A stretch of DNA of 64,000 nucleotides from Chitinophaga sp. S165 (GTDB lineage Bacteria > Bacteroidota > Bacteroidia > Chitinophagales > Chitinophagaceae): contig NZ_QGTG01000003.1 in the NCBI RefSeq assembly GCF_003182155.1, positions 124,001-188,000 of the forward strand. The letters run 5' to 3'. The translations under genes were made by a program, and so were the position numbers. The notes beneath the pieces were generated by a model, which ran no database searches, was not told the DNA's origin, and saw only the letters and a program-made list of their open reading frames with translations. Shown piece after piece: positions 8,501 to 17,103 of this stretch. Numbering within the stretch: position 1 is the stretch's first letter; every line of letters starts with the position of its first letter.

Positions 8501-11500
8501 AATGGTGTTGTAACGTTGCCTTTTGTTACTGGTACAGGCGATCTGGACCAGACCATCGCAACCTTGCCTGCAGCAGCTGAAGTAACATATACTATTGTAG
8601 TAAAAACTGACGCTTCCCGGACCGGCCAGTTAGTCAATACGGCTGCTTTGGCAAGTCCTACGGATTATACGCCTGCTAATAACAGCAGCACCACTACCGG
8701 GATTAATCCAGTTCCGAAGGCTGATGTATCTGTAGTAAAGACAACAACAGCTACCAACTTTACACCTGGTACGAATGTGGTGTACACTATCACTGTTACC
8801 AATAATGGTCCAAGTGATGCGAAGAGTGTAAATATTACAGACAATGCACCAACCGGAACAACGATCAGTTCCTGGACAGCAACAGTAACAACAGGTACTG
8901 TAACCATGCCTGGTGTAAGTGGTACGGGTAATCTGAACGAAACGATTGCTACGCTGCCTGCTGGTGCTGTAGTGACTTATACGGTGACAGTAAGCGTACC
9001 TGCTTCCTTTACGGCTAATCTGAGCAACACAGCTACTGTAACAACTACTACACAGGATGATACTCCGGGAAATAATACTTCCAGCACAACGCCTGTCACG
9101 CCGGCAGCTATTGCCGACATTGTTACGGTGAAGACACTGAAGAATGCAAGCCAGACCACCTTTGCGCCTGGTGAAGATGTGATATATCTCATCACTGTTA
9201 CCAACAATGGCCCGAGCGATGCGAAAAATGTAAACATCCAGGACGTAGCGCCTTCAGGTACGAGTATCAGTGCATGGACGGCAACAGTAACTACTGGTAC
9301 TGTTACTTTGCCTAATGCAAGCGGAACGGGTAACCTTAATGAGACAATTATTACACTGCCGGATGGCGCCGTAGTTACTTACGAAGTAACGGTGAAAACA
9401 CCAGCTTCTTTCTCCGGTAGTTTAAGCAATACGGCTACTGTAACAAGCGGCACGACAGATCCTACACCGGGTAATAACAATAACACTTCCTCTTCTACAA
9501 CACCGGCACCTAAAGCAGATGTATCTGTAGTTAAAACCACAGCTGCTACTACCTTTACGCCTGGTACTGACGTAGTATATAATATTACCGTTACGAACAA
9601 TGGCCCGAGCGATGCAAAGACGGTTAATGTGAGAGACGCAGCGCCAAGCGGAACAACGATCACTTCCTGGACAGCGACTGTAACAACGGGTACTGTAACA
9701 TTACCTAATGTGAGCGGTAACGGCAATTTAAACGAAACCATTGCTACGCTGCCTGATGGTACAGTAGTAACTTATGCAGTGACAGTAAGCGTGCCTGCTT
9801 CCTTTACAGGTACCTTGAGCAATACTGCTACTGTATCAACGACTACACAGGATGATGATCAGACAAATAACAGTGATGTTACGCCAGCGATCAACCCTGC
9901 GGCTATTGCTGATATTGTTACGGTGAAGCAGCTGAAGAATGCAAGCCAGACCACCTTTGTGCCTGGTGAAGATGTGGTATACCTCATTACTGTTACCAAC
10001 AACGGTCCGAGCGATGCGAAGAATGTAAACATCCAGGATGTGGCGCCTGTGGGTACTACTATCAGTGCATGGACTGCAGCTGTGACAACAGGAACTGTAA
10101 CCCTGCCTAATGCAAGCGGAACGGGTAACCTCAATGAGACGATCGCTACACTGCCTGATGGTGCTGTTGTTACTTATGAAGTAACGGTGAAAACGCCTGC
10201 TTCCTTCTCCGGCAGTTTGAGCAACACTGCTACAGTAACAAGCGGTACGACAGATCCTACACCGGGTAATAACAATAACACTTCCTCTTCTACGACGCCA
10301 ACACCTAAAGCAGATGTATCTGTAGTTAAAACTACAGCAGCTACTAACTTTACGCCTGGTACAGATGTAGTGTATAATATTACTGTTACGAACAATGGTC
10401 CGAGCGATGCGAAAAGTGTTAATGTGAGAGATGCAGCGCCAAGCGGAACAACAATCAGTTCCTGGACAGCGACTGTAACAACAGGTACTGCAACACTGCC
10501 TAATGCAAGTGGTACCGGTAACCTGAACGAAACGATCGCTACACTGCCTGACGGAGCAGTAGTAACTTATGCGGTGACAGTAAGCGTACCTGCTTCCTTT
10601 ACAGCTACCCTGAGTAATACTGCTACTGTATCAACTTCCACCCAGGATGATGATCAGACTAATAACAGTGATGTTACACCTGCTATCAATCCAGCAGCTA
10701 TTGCGGATATCGTTACGGTGAAGACACTGAAGAATGCGAGCCAGACCACCTTCGCTCCTGGCGAGGATGTAATATATCTCATTACCGTAACAAACAACGG
10801 TCCGAGTGATGCAAAGAATGTGAACATCCAGGACGTAGCGCCTGTGGGTACTACTATCAGTGCATGGACTGCAGCTGTGACAACAGGAACTGTAACCCTG
10901 CCTAATGCAAACGGTACCGGTAACCTGAACGAAACGATCGCTACACTGCCTGATGGTGCAGTAGTTACTTATGAAGTAACGGTGAAGACGCCTGCTTCTT
11001 TCTCTGGTAGTCTGAGCAATACTGCTACCGTAACAAGCGGTACAACAGATCCTACACCGGGTAATAATAACAATACTTCTTCTTCATCTAACTCATCTCC
11101 TAAGGCTGATGTGTCAGTAGTGAAGACTACAGCTGCCGGAACTTATACGCCGGGTAGAGATGTAGTATATAACATTACTGTAACTAATAATGGCCCAAGT
11201 GATGCTAAAGATGTAAATATTAAAGACAATGCGCCAAACGGTACAACAATCAGTTCCTGGACAGCGACTGTAGCTACAGGTACTGTTAGCCTGCCTAATA
11301 CAAGTGGCAACGGTAATCTGAATGAGACCATTGCTACATTGCCAGATGGCGCTGTAGTGACTTATGCGGTAACAGTAAGCGTACCTGCTTCCTTTACAGC
11401 AGATCTGACTAACACAGCTACCGGTACAACAACTACTCAGGATGACGACCAGACTAATAACAGCAGCACTACAGGTGTTATCAAACCTGCGGCTATCGCT

Positions 11501-13252
11501 GATATCGTTACGGTGAAGAAACTGAAGAATGCGAGCCAGCTGACATTTACTCCTGGTGAGGATGTTGTGTATCTCATCACTGTTACCAACAATGGTCCAA
11601 GTGATGCGAAGACTGTAAATATCAAAGATATCGCACCAACCGGTACCAGTATCAGTGCATGGAAAGCAACCGTAACAACAGGAACAGTAACCCTGCCAAA
11701 TGCAAATGGTGCGGGTAACCTGAATGAGACGATCGCTACACTGCCAAACGGCGCTGTTGTTACTTATGAAGTAACGGTAAAAACACCTGGTTCCTTCTCC
11801 GGTAGTCTGAGCAATACTGCTACTGTAACAAGCGGTACAACAGACCCTACACCGGGTAATAACAATAACACTTCATCTTCTACTTCACCAGTTCCTGTGG
11901 CTGATGTTGCGGCGGTGAAACAGCTGAAGAATGCTGGTCAGACCACTTTCTCACCCGGTACTTCGGTTGTTTATACCATTGCAGTTACTAACCATGGTCC
12001 GAGTGATGCGAAGAACGTAAACATTAAAGACGTAGCGCCCGCGGGCACAACTATCAGTGCCTGGAAGGCAACTGTAAAGACAGGAACTGTAACCCTGCCT
12101 AACGCCAGCGGTACAGGTGACCTGAACGAGACGATCGCCACATTGCCTGACGGTGCTGGAGTTACTTACGAAGTAACTGTTAAAACACCTGCTGACTTTA
12201 CCGGAACATTAAGTAACAGCGCAACTGTACAAAGTACAACCACGGATAATACTCCTGGCAATAATACCAGCACTACACCTGCTATTACGCCTGCGCCAAA
12301 TGCAGACATCGTGACAGTGAAGAGACTGAAGGACGCTACACAGACAACCTTTGTAGCAGGTGAGGAAGTTGTTTACCTGATCACGGTAACGAATAATGGT
12401 CCCGGCGATGCTGCAAATGTGAATATTAAAGACATGGCGCCGGCTGGTACAACTATCAGCAGCTGGACGGCAACTGTGACTAATGGTACGGTGACCCTGC
12501 CTAATGCAAGTGGTACCGGCAACCTGGATGAAACTATCGCTGTGCTGCCTAATGCTGCCATAGTAACTTATGAAGTAGCTGTGCTGACGCCGGAAGGATT
12601 TACCGGTAACCTGGTGAATGTGGCGGTCGTGACCAGTGAAACACCTGACCCTGTAACAGATTGTCCGGCTTGTACAGCAGCGCCTGTAACACCTGAACCA
12701 GTGCCTGTTGCAGCTACGGATAACCAGGGAGATGTAAGGGCCGATAATCCGGTTACCATCCCTGTACTGAATAACGATACACCGGGAGACGTTAATACGC
12801 CGCTTGATCCTGCTACACTGGAAATTGTACAACAGCCTGCACATGGATCAATAGTGGTAAATGAAGACGGTACTGTTGTTTACACGCCTGAAAAAGGATA
12901 TACCGGTGCTGATTCCTTCACTTACAAAGTGAAAGACAAGAATGGTAACTGGAGTAATGTGGCAACAGTGAACGTGAACATCATCCCGAATGAAGTGGAC
13001 GTGCCGAATGTGATCACACCGAACGGTGACGGCAGCAATGATAAGCTGGTGATCAAAGGACTGGAGAAATTTGTGCAGAACGAGATCGTGATCTATAACC
13101 GCTGGAACAATGTGCTTTACAGAAAGCAGAATTACCAGGGTGAATGGGATGGACAAGGATTGAACGCGGGTACATATTACTATACTTTGAAGGGGCTGGA
13201 CGCCAATGGACAGTGGCATACCTACAACGGTTACATCATGCTGCTGCGTTAA
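5543..13252 (+). CDS. Giant DUF11-repeat surface adhesin with a T9SS type-B C-terminal domain
   Basis: 2569 residues from the ATG at 5543. That start is chosen because it opens directly onto a signal peptide (MNRLYKVTFSLLLLMSG...GYAEG); the in-frame TTG at 5453 adds 30 non-signal residues. About 460 residues of non-repeat ectodomain come first. Fourteen DUF11 beta-sandwich domains follow (one divergent, then 13 opening with AD-(I/V) and carrying VTNNGPSDA, each ending near TPGNN). Domains 4-11 alternate between two subtypes, ADVSVVKTT and ADIVTVKxLKNASQ. Next is a cadherin/Big-like domain (VLNNDTPGD...DSFTYKVKD), and the protein ends in a gliding-motility-type C-terminal domain (VITPNGDGSNDKLVIKGLE ... 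GTYYYTLKG). It should be exported by the type IX system and displayed on the surface. The partner PorP/SprF-like gene is next. Confidence 0.93.
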   Translation: MNRLYKVTFSLLLLMSGVLAGHRGYAEGSKDLYPNGVAGGRAFLVSTTGTKIPGWTLTNRGVHYAYLKVGETLGAASSAQGIGSGQIILTAPDGTVYTSTLNSNTVGQIANRTQEKQGPWVGYTPFTRVAGAGQSGLWKIELLSTNPPATISEAGDNIAANADWTQNPASSAIAAWDVSVRSAGGTIIPGRVYTNVLNMFVQAGNYQGIIYVLTKDGYVYKVNNNGSSGIGFVGFVNNKGLTTTNTDAGEPIYKSLAGTAVGTDFFTWDPRADDGVYSVTHKMFYNLPATDMPASAAMPGNKTTWLRGTKIIPTVTNISVDGVEGTAGQVSKKGAYIKFTASTGGTYRISLVGSGSFVTRKMTGTAVVGSNSIFWDGKDGAGVSPALGTASVTANIQLQGAEIHFPFIDVEDNPNGLIIEQLNDDNSVKGDLVFWDDANFGTGTGASNPRSNGNTGIGISSNTNGHKWSSNYGNERAMDTWTYILGDMASENTTLNIIQADLAIQSIAPATPTTQVYVGKTVTYNVVVVNNGPSDVTGAPFAFKVPAGFTVADLSAVIVNTSCGTVRNAAIDASGNYSALLDMPNGCIITYSFTGTVNPSLAGSNIALEASIMRPKDVTDPDATNPDATVPPTDPHVECKNGGTTENCNNIKYNSGVAVVASADIAVTKILQDATKTTYSPGETVTYLFTVENNGPSTATNVHVTDVAPAGTSIIAWAATATGGIALPHATGTGNIDETIASIPVGGVATYVVQVKLPGAYNSALSNTANATSTIHDEVPGNNSSTTPPITLELGADISVVKIVQNAGKANYVPGEDVVYEITVTNNGPGEAKDVNIKDDAPANAMIKEWSASVVSGTVSLPAPAGAGNIDQIISSMPNGAVVKFVVTVTANADRTGGLSNTATATTGSRDDVPGNNTGTSATLPPVPKADVSITKSTAAVSYTPGEDVTYTIVVSNNGPSDAQNVRVQDLAPANTSIDAWTAAVTNGVVTLPFVTGTGDLDQTIATLPAAAEVTYTIVVKTDASRTGQLVNTAALASPTDYTPANNSSTTTGINPVPKADVSVVKTTTATNFTPGTNVVYTITVTNNGPSDAKSVNITDNAPTGTTISSWTATVTTGTVTMPGVSGTGNLNETIATLPAGAVVTYTVTVSVPASFTANLSNTATVTTTTQDDTPGNNTSSTTPVTPAAIADIVTVKTLKNASQTTFAPGEDVIYLITVTNNGPSDAKNVNIQDVAPSGTSISAWTATVTTGTVTLPNASGTGNLNETIITLPDGAVVTYEVTVKTPASFSGSLSNTATVTSGTTDPTPGNNNNTSSSTTPAPKADVSVVKTTAATTFTPGTDVVYNITVTNNGPSDAKTVNVRDAAPSGTTITSWTATVTTGTVTLPNVSGNGNLNETIATLPDGTVVTYAVTVSVPASFTGTLSNTATVSTTTQDDDQTNNSDVTPAINPAAIADIVTVKQLKNASQTTFVPGEDVVYLITVTNNGPSDAKNVNIQDVAPVGTTISAWTAAVTTGTVTLPNASGTGNLNETIATLPDGAVVTYEVTVKTPASFSGSLSNTATVTSGTTDPTPGNNNNTSSSTTPTPKADVSVVKTTAATNFTPGTDVVYNITVTNNGPSDAKSVNVRDAAPSGTTISSWTATVTTGTATLPNASGTGNLNETIATLPDGAVVTYAVTVSVPASFTATLSNTATVSTSTQDDDQTNNSDVTPAINPAAIADIVTVKTLKNASQTTFAPGEDVIYLITVTNNGPSDAKNVNIQDVAPVGTTISAWTAAVTTGTVTLPNANGTGNLNETIATLPDGAVVTYEVTVKTPASFSGSLSNTATVTSGTTDPTPGNNNNTSSSSNSSPKADVSVVKTTAAGTYTPGRDVVYNITVTNNGPSDAKDVNIKDNAPNGTTISSWTATVATGTVSLPNTSGNGNLNETIATLPDGAVVTYAVTVSVPASFTADLTNTATGTTTTQDDDQTNNSSTTGVIKPAAIADIVTVKKLKNASQLTFTPGEDVVYLITVTNNGPSDAKTVNIKDIAPTGTSISAWKATVTTGTVTLPNANGAGNLNETIATLPNGAVVTYEVTVKTPGSFSGSLSNTATVTSGTTDPTPGNNNNTSSSTSPVPVADVAAVKQLKNAGQTTFSPGTSVVYTIAVTNHGPSDAKNVNIKDVAPAGTTISAWKATVKTGTVTLPNASGTGDLNETIATLPDGAGVTYEVTVKTPADFTGTLSNSATVQSTTTDNTPGNNTSTTPAITPAPNADIVTVKRLKDATQTTFVAGEEVVYLITVTNNGPGDAANVNIKDMAPAGTTISSWTATVTNGTVTLPNASGTGNLDETIAVLPNAAIVTYEVAVLTPEGFTGNLVNVAVVTSETPDPVTDCPACTAAPVTPEPVPVAATDNQGDVRADNPVTIPVLNNDTPGDVNTPLDPATLEIVQQPAHGSIVVNEDGTVVYTPEKGYTGADSFTYKVKDKNGNWSNVATVNVNIIPNEVDVPNVITPNGDGSNDKLVIKGLEKFVQNEIVIYNRWNNVLYRKQNYQGEWDGQGLNAGTYYYTLKGLDANGQWHTYNGYIMLLR
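8720..12695 (+). repeat. In-gene tandem DNA repeats encoding DUF11 domains, alternating 393/402 bp
   Basis: Domain openings fall at 8720, 9113, 9515, 9908, 10310, 10703, 11104, 11498, 11900 and 12302, giving steps of 393, 402, 393, 402, 393, 401, 394, 402 and 402 bp. The first eight alternate between two subtypes, so the higher-order unit is a dimer of about 795 bp. Copies are very similar at DNA level (for example 9908-10310 against 10703-11104), a state that invites recombination and copy-number change. Confidence 0.85.
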
Positions 13253-13263
13253 CATCAGCAAAA

Positions 13264-13293
13264 CAAGACTGTCGGCGATTGCCGGCAGTCTTG
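13264..13293 (+). terminator. Intercistronic hairpin between adhesin and PorP/SprF-like gene
   Basis: A 13-bp stem (CAAGACTGTCGGC) with loop GATT and one wobble position, 11 bp after the adhesin stop. No T-run follows, so it is better read as a leaky terminator or an RNA-processing/stability element that lowers downstream expression relative to the 7.7-kb adhesin message than as a full stop. Confidence 0.55.
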
Positions 13294-13330
13294 TACTTAC
13301 AGTTCCCTTTAAACAGTAAAAAAACAGATC

Positions 13331-14308
13331 ATGATTAGCAAGTTTTACAAGATCATACTTTCAATAATTTTCGTCCTATCCTTCCAATCTGCGTTTGCAC
13401 AACACGACGCGCAATTCAGCCAGTATATGTTTAACGGGTTGTACATCAACCCGGCATATGCCGGCTATAAGGAACAGTGGAATGTAAATATGTTCTACCG
13501 TACACAGTGGGCAGGTTTGCCAGGTGCTCCGAAGACCTTCTCTGTTGCTGCAGATGGTGTGATCAACGACGGCAGGGTAGGGTTAGGCCTGCAGGTGGTG
13601 AACGACCAGTTAGGCGCAGAAAAGAATACTGCCTTATATGGTACTTATGCGTACCGTATTCCGCTGGACGCTGATGGCAACAAACGCCTGGCTATCGGTG
13701 TGAGCGCGGGTTTTATACAGCAGCAGCTGGACCTGAAAGCGCTGAATCCTGCTTCCCAGACCGATGCTCTGCTAATGAATGCAAAAGGTACTTCCATGAT
13801 GCCGGATGCGCGTGTCGGTATTTTCTATAACAGTGAACGTTTGTATGCAGGTGTATCTGCTGACAATATCATCTCCGGTTCTTTCCAGAAATCAGATAAG
13901 CTCAGGACATATCTTCCGCTGAAACCAAACCTGTTCGTTACAGTGGGCGGTTTATTGCCAGTGTCGGAGAATGTGTCATTCAAACCATCACTGCTGGTGA
14001 AAGAAGATTTTGCGGGCCCGACCAGTGCTGATCTGAACGCCTTCTTCCTGTTCCATGATAAGTTATGGATAGGTGCTGCTTACCGTACGGCGGTATTTAA
14101 TAAAGGTGATATTGAGAACTCCCTGAACAAGTCAGGCGCTGTAGCAGGTATGGTAGAATTCTTTATCAACAGTAAGCTGCGTATCGGTTATGCTTACGAT
14201 CAGACCGTGAATGGTACAGGAGCGAACAGCTTTTCTACTCATGAGGTATCATTAAATTATACATGGGCAAATCCTAAAGCGAGGATGTTATCGCCGAGAT
14301 ATTTCTAA
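13331..14308 (+). CDS. PorP/SprF-family type IX secretion outer membrane protein
   Basis: 325 residues. It has a signal peptide (FVLSFQSAFAQ) and the family opening HDAQFSQYMFNGLYINPAYAGY, followed by an outer-membrane beta-barrel pattern ending SLNYTWANPKARMLSPRYF. Members are outer membrane partners needed for secretion or attachment of cognate proteins carrying type-B (gliding-motility-type) C-terminal domains, and are commonly encoded beside them, as here 78 bp after the adhesin. I infer that it is the dedicated attachment partner of the upstream adhesin. It is followed 40 bp later by the OmpA-domain gene. Confidence 0.93.
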   Translation: MISKFYKIILSIIFVLSFQSAFAQHDAQFSQYMFNGLYINPAYAGYKEQWNVNMFYRTQWAGLPGAPKTFSVAADGVINDGRVGLGLQVVNDQLGAEKNTALYGTYAYRIPLDADGNKRLAIGVSAGFIQQQLDLKALNPASQTDALLMNAKGTSMMPDARVGIFYNSERLYAGVSADNIISGSFQKSDKLRTYLPLKPNLFVTVGGLLPVSENVSFKPSLLVKEDFAGPTSADLNAFFLFHDKLWIGAAYRTAVFNKGDIENSLNKSGAVAGMVEFFINSKLRIGYAYDQTVNGTGANSFSTHEVSLNYTWANPKARMLSPRYF

Positions 14309-14348
14309 GGAGCATTGCTTTATTAAAACTGAATATTAACGTACCATT

Positions 14349-16382
14349 ATGAATAGAAAACACTATACCCTTCCTGCGTTGTTGAGCACATTGCTGGTTA
14401 CGGGAATGTTTAACACAGCAAGTGGACAATATATTATAAAAGAGGCGAACAAGCAGGCTACATTATATAACTATGCTGCTGCGATCCCATTATATAAGAA
14501 AGCGTATAAGAAGAAGGAATCCGCGGAGGCGGTCCGTGGACTTGCAGACGGTTATCGTTTGTTAAAAGAATATTCCGAGGCGGCCAGCTGGTATGAAAAG
14601 CTGATAGCCATGCCGGAACATACGGCAGCGGATGAACTGCATTATGCAGGCATCCTGATGAACAATGAAAAGTATGCTGCTGCGAAGGAAGTGTTGAATG
14701 GTTATCTGGGCAAAACGCCGGGTGATAAGGTGGCGGAAAGCATGCGGGCCGGTTGTGACAGCGCTGTGCAATGGCTGGCGACACCGGTAAGGGGAGACAT
14801 GGAGAACCTCAAGGGACTGAACAGCGAATGGTCTGACTGGAGCACTGCTTTCAGAAGTGGCCAGGTTATCTTTGCCTCGGACCGTCCTTATGATTCCCTC
14901 AGGCGGGATGCGTTGTTCAACAACAGTAACATCAAAAGAAAGTATTACGGTTATACTGGTAACAGTTACCTGCATTTATATGAAAGTAATGGACTGGATA
15001 GTGGCCATCTGAAGGCAATGGCGCGTAATGTGAATGGCGACTATCACAGTGCGAACGCCAGTTATACTGCCGATGGAAAGACCTTGTACTATGCGGTGAC
15101 CGAGCTTGCTAAAAAACGTGGTAGCCTGCTGGGCAAGGAAACTCCCTATACGCTGAACGTTGAGATCAGAACGCAGCAATGGGATGAAAATAAAGGGGCC
15201 TGGAAACAGTCGCCCGTATTCCCTTTTAATGAAATATTCAACTACTCGATCGGTGATCCGTTTATCAGCGCAGATGGTAAGACGATCTATTTCGCTGCTG
15301 ACTACGGAGATAAAGGAAACGGCGGTGCTGATATTTACTATAGCACGCTTGATGCAAATGGTCAATGGCAGACACCTGTGAATATGGGACCTGCTATCAA
15401 CAGTGCCGGTAATGATCGCTCGCCGATGTTTGATAGTACCGGTGCATTTTATTTTTCCACTGATGGCCGTCCGGGTCTTGGCGGATTAGACATCTTTAGG
15501 GCTACCAAAGTAAATGGCGTATGGGAAGCCCGCAATATGGGCGTACCGGTAAACAGTGCCCAGGACGATTTTGCTCCTGCCTATAACGGAACGAATACAA
15601 TGTACTTTTCTTCCAACAGGAAGGGCGGTCAAGGCAGTGACGACCTTTATAGGTTCACACCGGCGAAGATCCTGATCTTCAGCCTGGAAGGTAAAGCCTT
15701 TGACAAGAAAACGAAATCACCACTGGGAGGTGCGCAGATCTCCCTGAGGAATAAAGCAACCAGCGCTGTCGTTAATTTCAATACTGACAGTGATGGTAAT
15801 TTTCATTTTGCATTAGATAGTTTGTCTGCTTACGGCTTAGATGGCGAAAAAGCCTTGTTTAGACCGGATATCGGGGTTGCGGTGACTACCAATGGATTGA
15901 CAGAATCTGGAGTATTGCACCGCGACCTCTATCTGGAGAAGATAGAGATGGAAACGGTAGTGAACAAGCCCAAAGATCCCGTGCCTGCTAAAGGAGTAGG
16001 TGCACCGCGTAAGATCGATCTGGCAGGTCAGTTTAATCCACAGAACATCTATTTCGATCTGGGTAAAGCAGATGTACGTCCGGATGCGGCGAAAGAGCTG
16101 GATAAGCTGATCAACCTGATGAAGGAAAACCCGGAGTGGAGAGTTGATATGTCTTTCCACACGGATAGCCGTTCGAACGATGCCTATAATCTGAAACTGT
16201 CTCAGCGTCGTGCTGCTTCCACCCTGGCTTATTTCCTGTCTAAAGGTATTGACAAGAAACGATTGACAGCCAAAGGATACGGAGAGACAAAACTGATCAA
16301 CCGTTGTGCGAATGGTGTGAACTGTACAGAAGCAGAACATCAGGCGAACCGTAGAACAGAGTTTGTTATTTTTGAAAGATAA
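14349..16382 (+). CDS. TPR / PD40 beta-propeller / OmpA-domain protein (PorE-like layout)
   Basis: 677 residues. After a signal peptide (SGQ, about residue 27) come TPR-like helices (about 30-140: YNYAAAIPLYKKAYKK, YSEAASWYEKLI), then PD40/WD40-like blades (about 170-435; SPMFDSTGAFYFSTDGRPGL, MYFSSNRKGGQGSDDLYRF). A carboxypeptidase-regulatory-like beta domain (about 440-520; LEGKAFDKKTKSPLGGAQIS) and a peptidoglycan-binding OmpA domain (about 560-677; NIYFDLGKADVRPDAAKEL ... LSQRRAASTLAYFLS) follow. This domain order is that of PorE-like periplasmic T9SS components that tie the outer membrane complex to the cell wall. It is third in the adhesin operon and probably anchors the attachment apparatus. 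Confidence 0.9.
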   Translation: MNRKHYTLPALLSTLLVTGMFNTASGQYIIKEANKQATLYNYAAAIPLYKKAYKKKESAEAVRGLADGYRLLKEYSEAASWYEKLIAMPEHTAADELHYAGILMNNEKYAAAKEVLNGYLGKTPGDKVAESMRAGCDSAVQWLATPVRGDMENLKGLNSEWSDWSTAFRSGQVIFASDRPYDSLRRDALFNNSNIKRKYYGYTGNSYLHLYESNGLDSGHLKAMARNVNGDYHSANASYTADGKTLYYAVTELAKKRGSLLGKETPYTLNVEIRTQQWDENKGAWKQSPVFPFNEIFNYSIGDPFISADGKTIYFAADYGDKGNGGADIYYSTLDANGQWQTPVNMGPAINSAGNDRSPMFDSTGAFYFSTDGRPGLGGLDIFRATKVNGVWEARNMGVPVNSAQDDFAPAYNGTNTMYFSSNRKGGQGSDDLYRFTPAKILIFSLEGKAFDKKTKSPLGGAQISLRNKATSAVVNFNTDSDGNFHFALDSLSAYGLDGEKALFRPDIGVAVTTNGLTESGVLHRDLYLEKIEMETVVNKPKDPVPAKGVGAPRKIDLAGQFNPQNIYFDLGKADVRPDAAKELDKLINLMKENPEWRVDMSFHTDSRSNDAYNLKLSQRRAASTLAYFLSKGIDKKRLTAKGYGETKLINRCANGVNCTEAEHQANRRTEFVIFER

Positions 16383-16426
16383 GCTTCTGATTGCCAATTA
16401 CAATCAGTTGTGGTTTCTAAGTTGAG

Positions 16427-16471
16427 GATTGCCCCTCCCGTCTAAGCAGATGAGAGGGGCAATCTTTTTTT
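16427..16471 (+). terminator. Rho-independent terminator of the adhesin operon
   Basis: A perfect 11-bp stem (GATTGCCCCTC / GAGGGGCAATC) followed at once by seven T residues, 45 bp after the OmpA-domain gene. This is a strong terminator for the plus-strand surface locus. Confidence 0.88.
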
Positions 16472-16523
16472 AAGCGGATTTGTATTTGATATACCTTTAG
16501 GAGGCAGCATAAAAAATCCTCTT

Positions 16524-16946
16524 ATGGCAGAACAAAAAACAAAACCAACGGAACAGACAGTAACGAGTTTTTTGGAGACCGTGCCTGATGAACAAGTGAA
16601 GAAAGATTGTTTTGACCTCGTTAAACTGATGGAGAAAGCAACCGGCTTTCCTGCGAAGATGTGGGGCACGAGCATAGTAGGCTTCGGGCAATACCATTAC
16701 AAATACGAGAGCGGGCATGAGGGTTATTCCTGCCTGGCGGGTTTCTCTCCCAGGAAACAGAATATCTCGCTATATGTGATGGGATTTGACAACCGTCCGG
16801 CCCTGCTGGACAAGTTGGGCAAGCATAAAGAAGGGAAGGGTTGTCTTTACGTCAAAAAGTTGTCCGATATAGATCAGCAGGTGCTGGCACAGCTGGTTAA
16901 AGACTCCGTGTCCTACCTGCAGCGGCGGTATCCGGATAAACAATAA
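16524..16946 (+). CDS. DUF1801-domain protein
   Basis: 140 residues. The core matches the small DUF1801/YdhG-like fold: QVKKDCFDLVKLMEKATG, then MWGTSIVGFGQYHYKY and a beta-strand set including FSPRKQNISLYVMGFD. Proteins of this family are small, soluble and mostly uncharacterised. No signal peptide or membrane segment is present. It stands alone, 53 bp after the operon terminator, and likely has its own promoter. Confidence 0.85.
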   Translation: MAEQKTKPTEQTVTSFLETVPDEQVKKDCFDLVKLMEKATGFPAKMWGTSIVGFGQYHYKYESGHEGYSCLAGFSPRKQNISLYVMGFDNRPALLDKLGKHKEGKGCLYVKKLSDIDQQVLAQLVKDSVSYLQRRYPDKQ

Positions 16947-17103
16947 ATCGTTATTAGTATAGCCGTCAGGTAGGGTGATATGGTCGCCGTTGTTTGTAAA
17001 GTCGGCAGGAACAAGGGGTTTGCCGGTTTAATAATTATTAACAATCTTTATTGTTTTCGTTTATTAGTTTAGAGGCAAACCAACCAACTTATCAGAATCA
17101 ACC

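Noticed and set aside
6580..12844. Many long open frames on the minus strand across the adhesin gene
   Set aside because: They are mirror frames of the repetitive Thr/Val/Gly-rich coding sequence, with low-complexity products and no start context.
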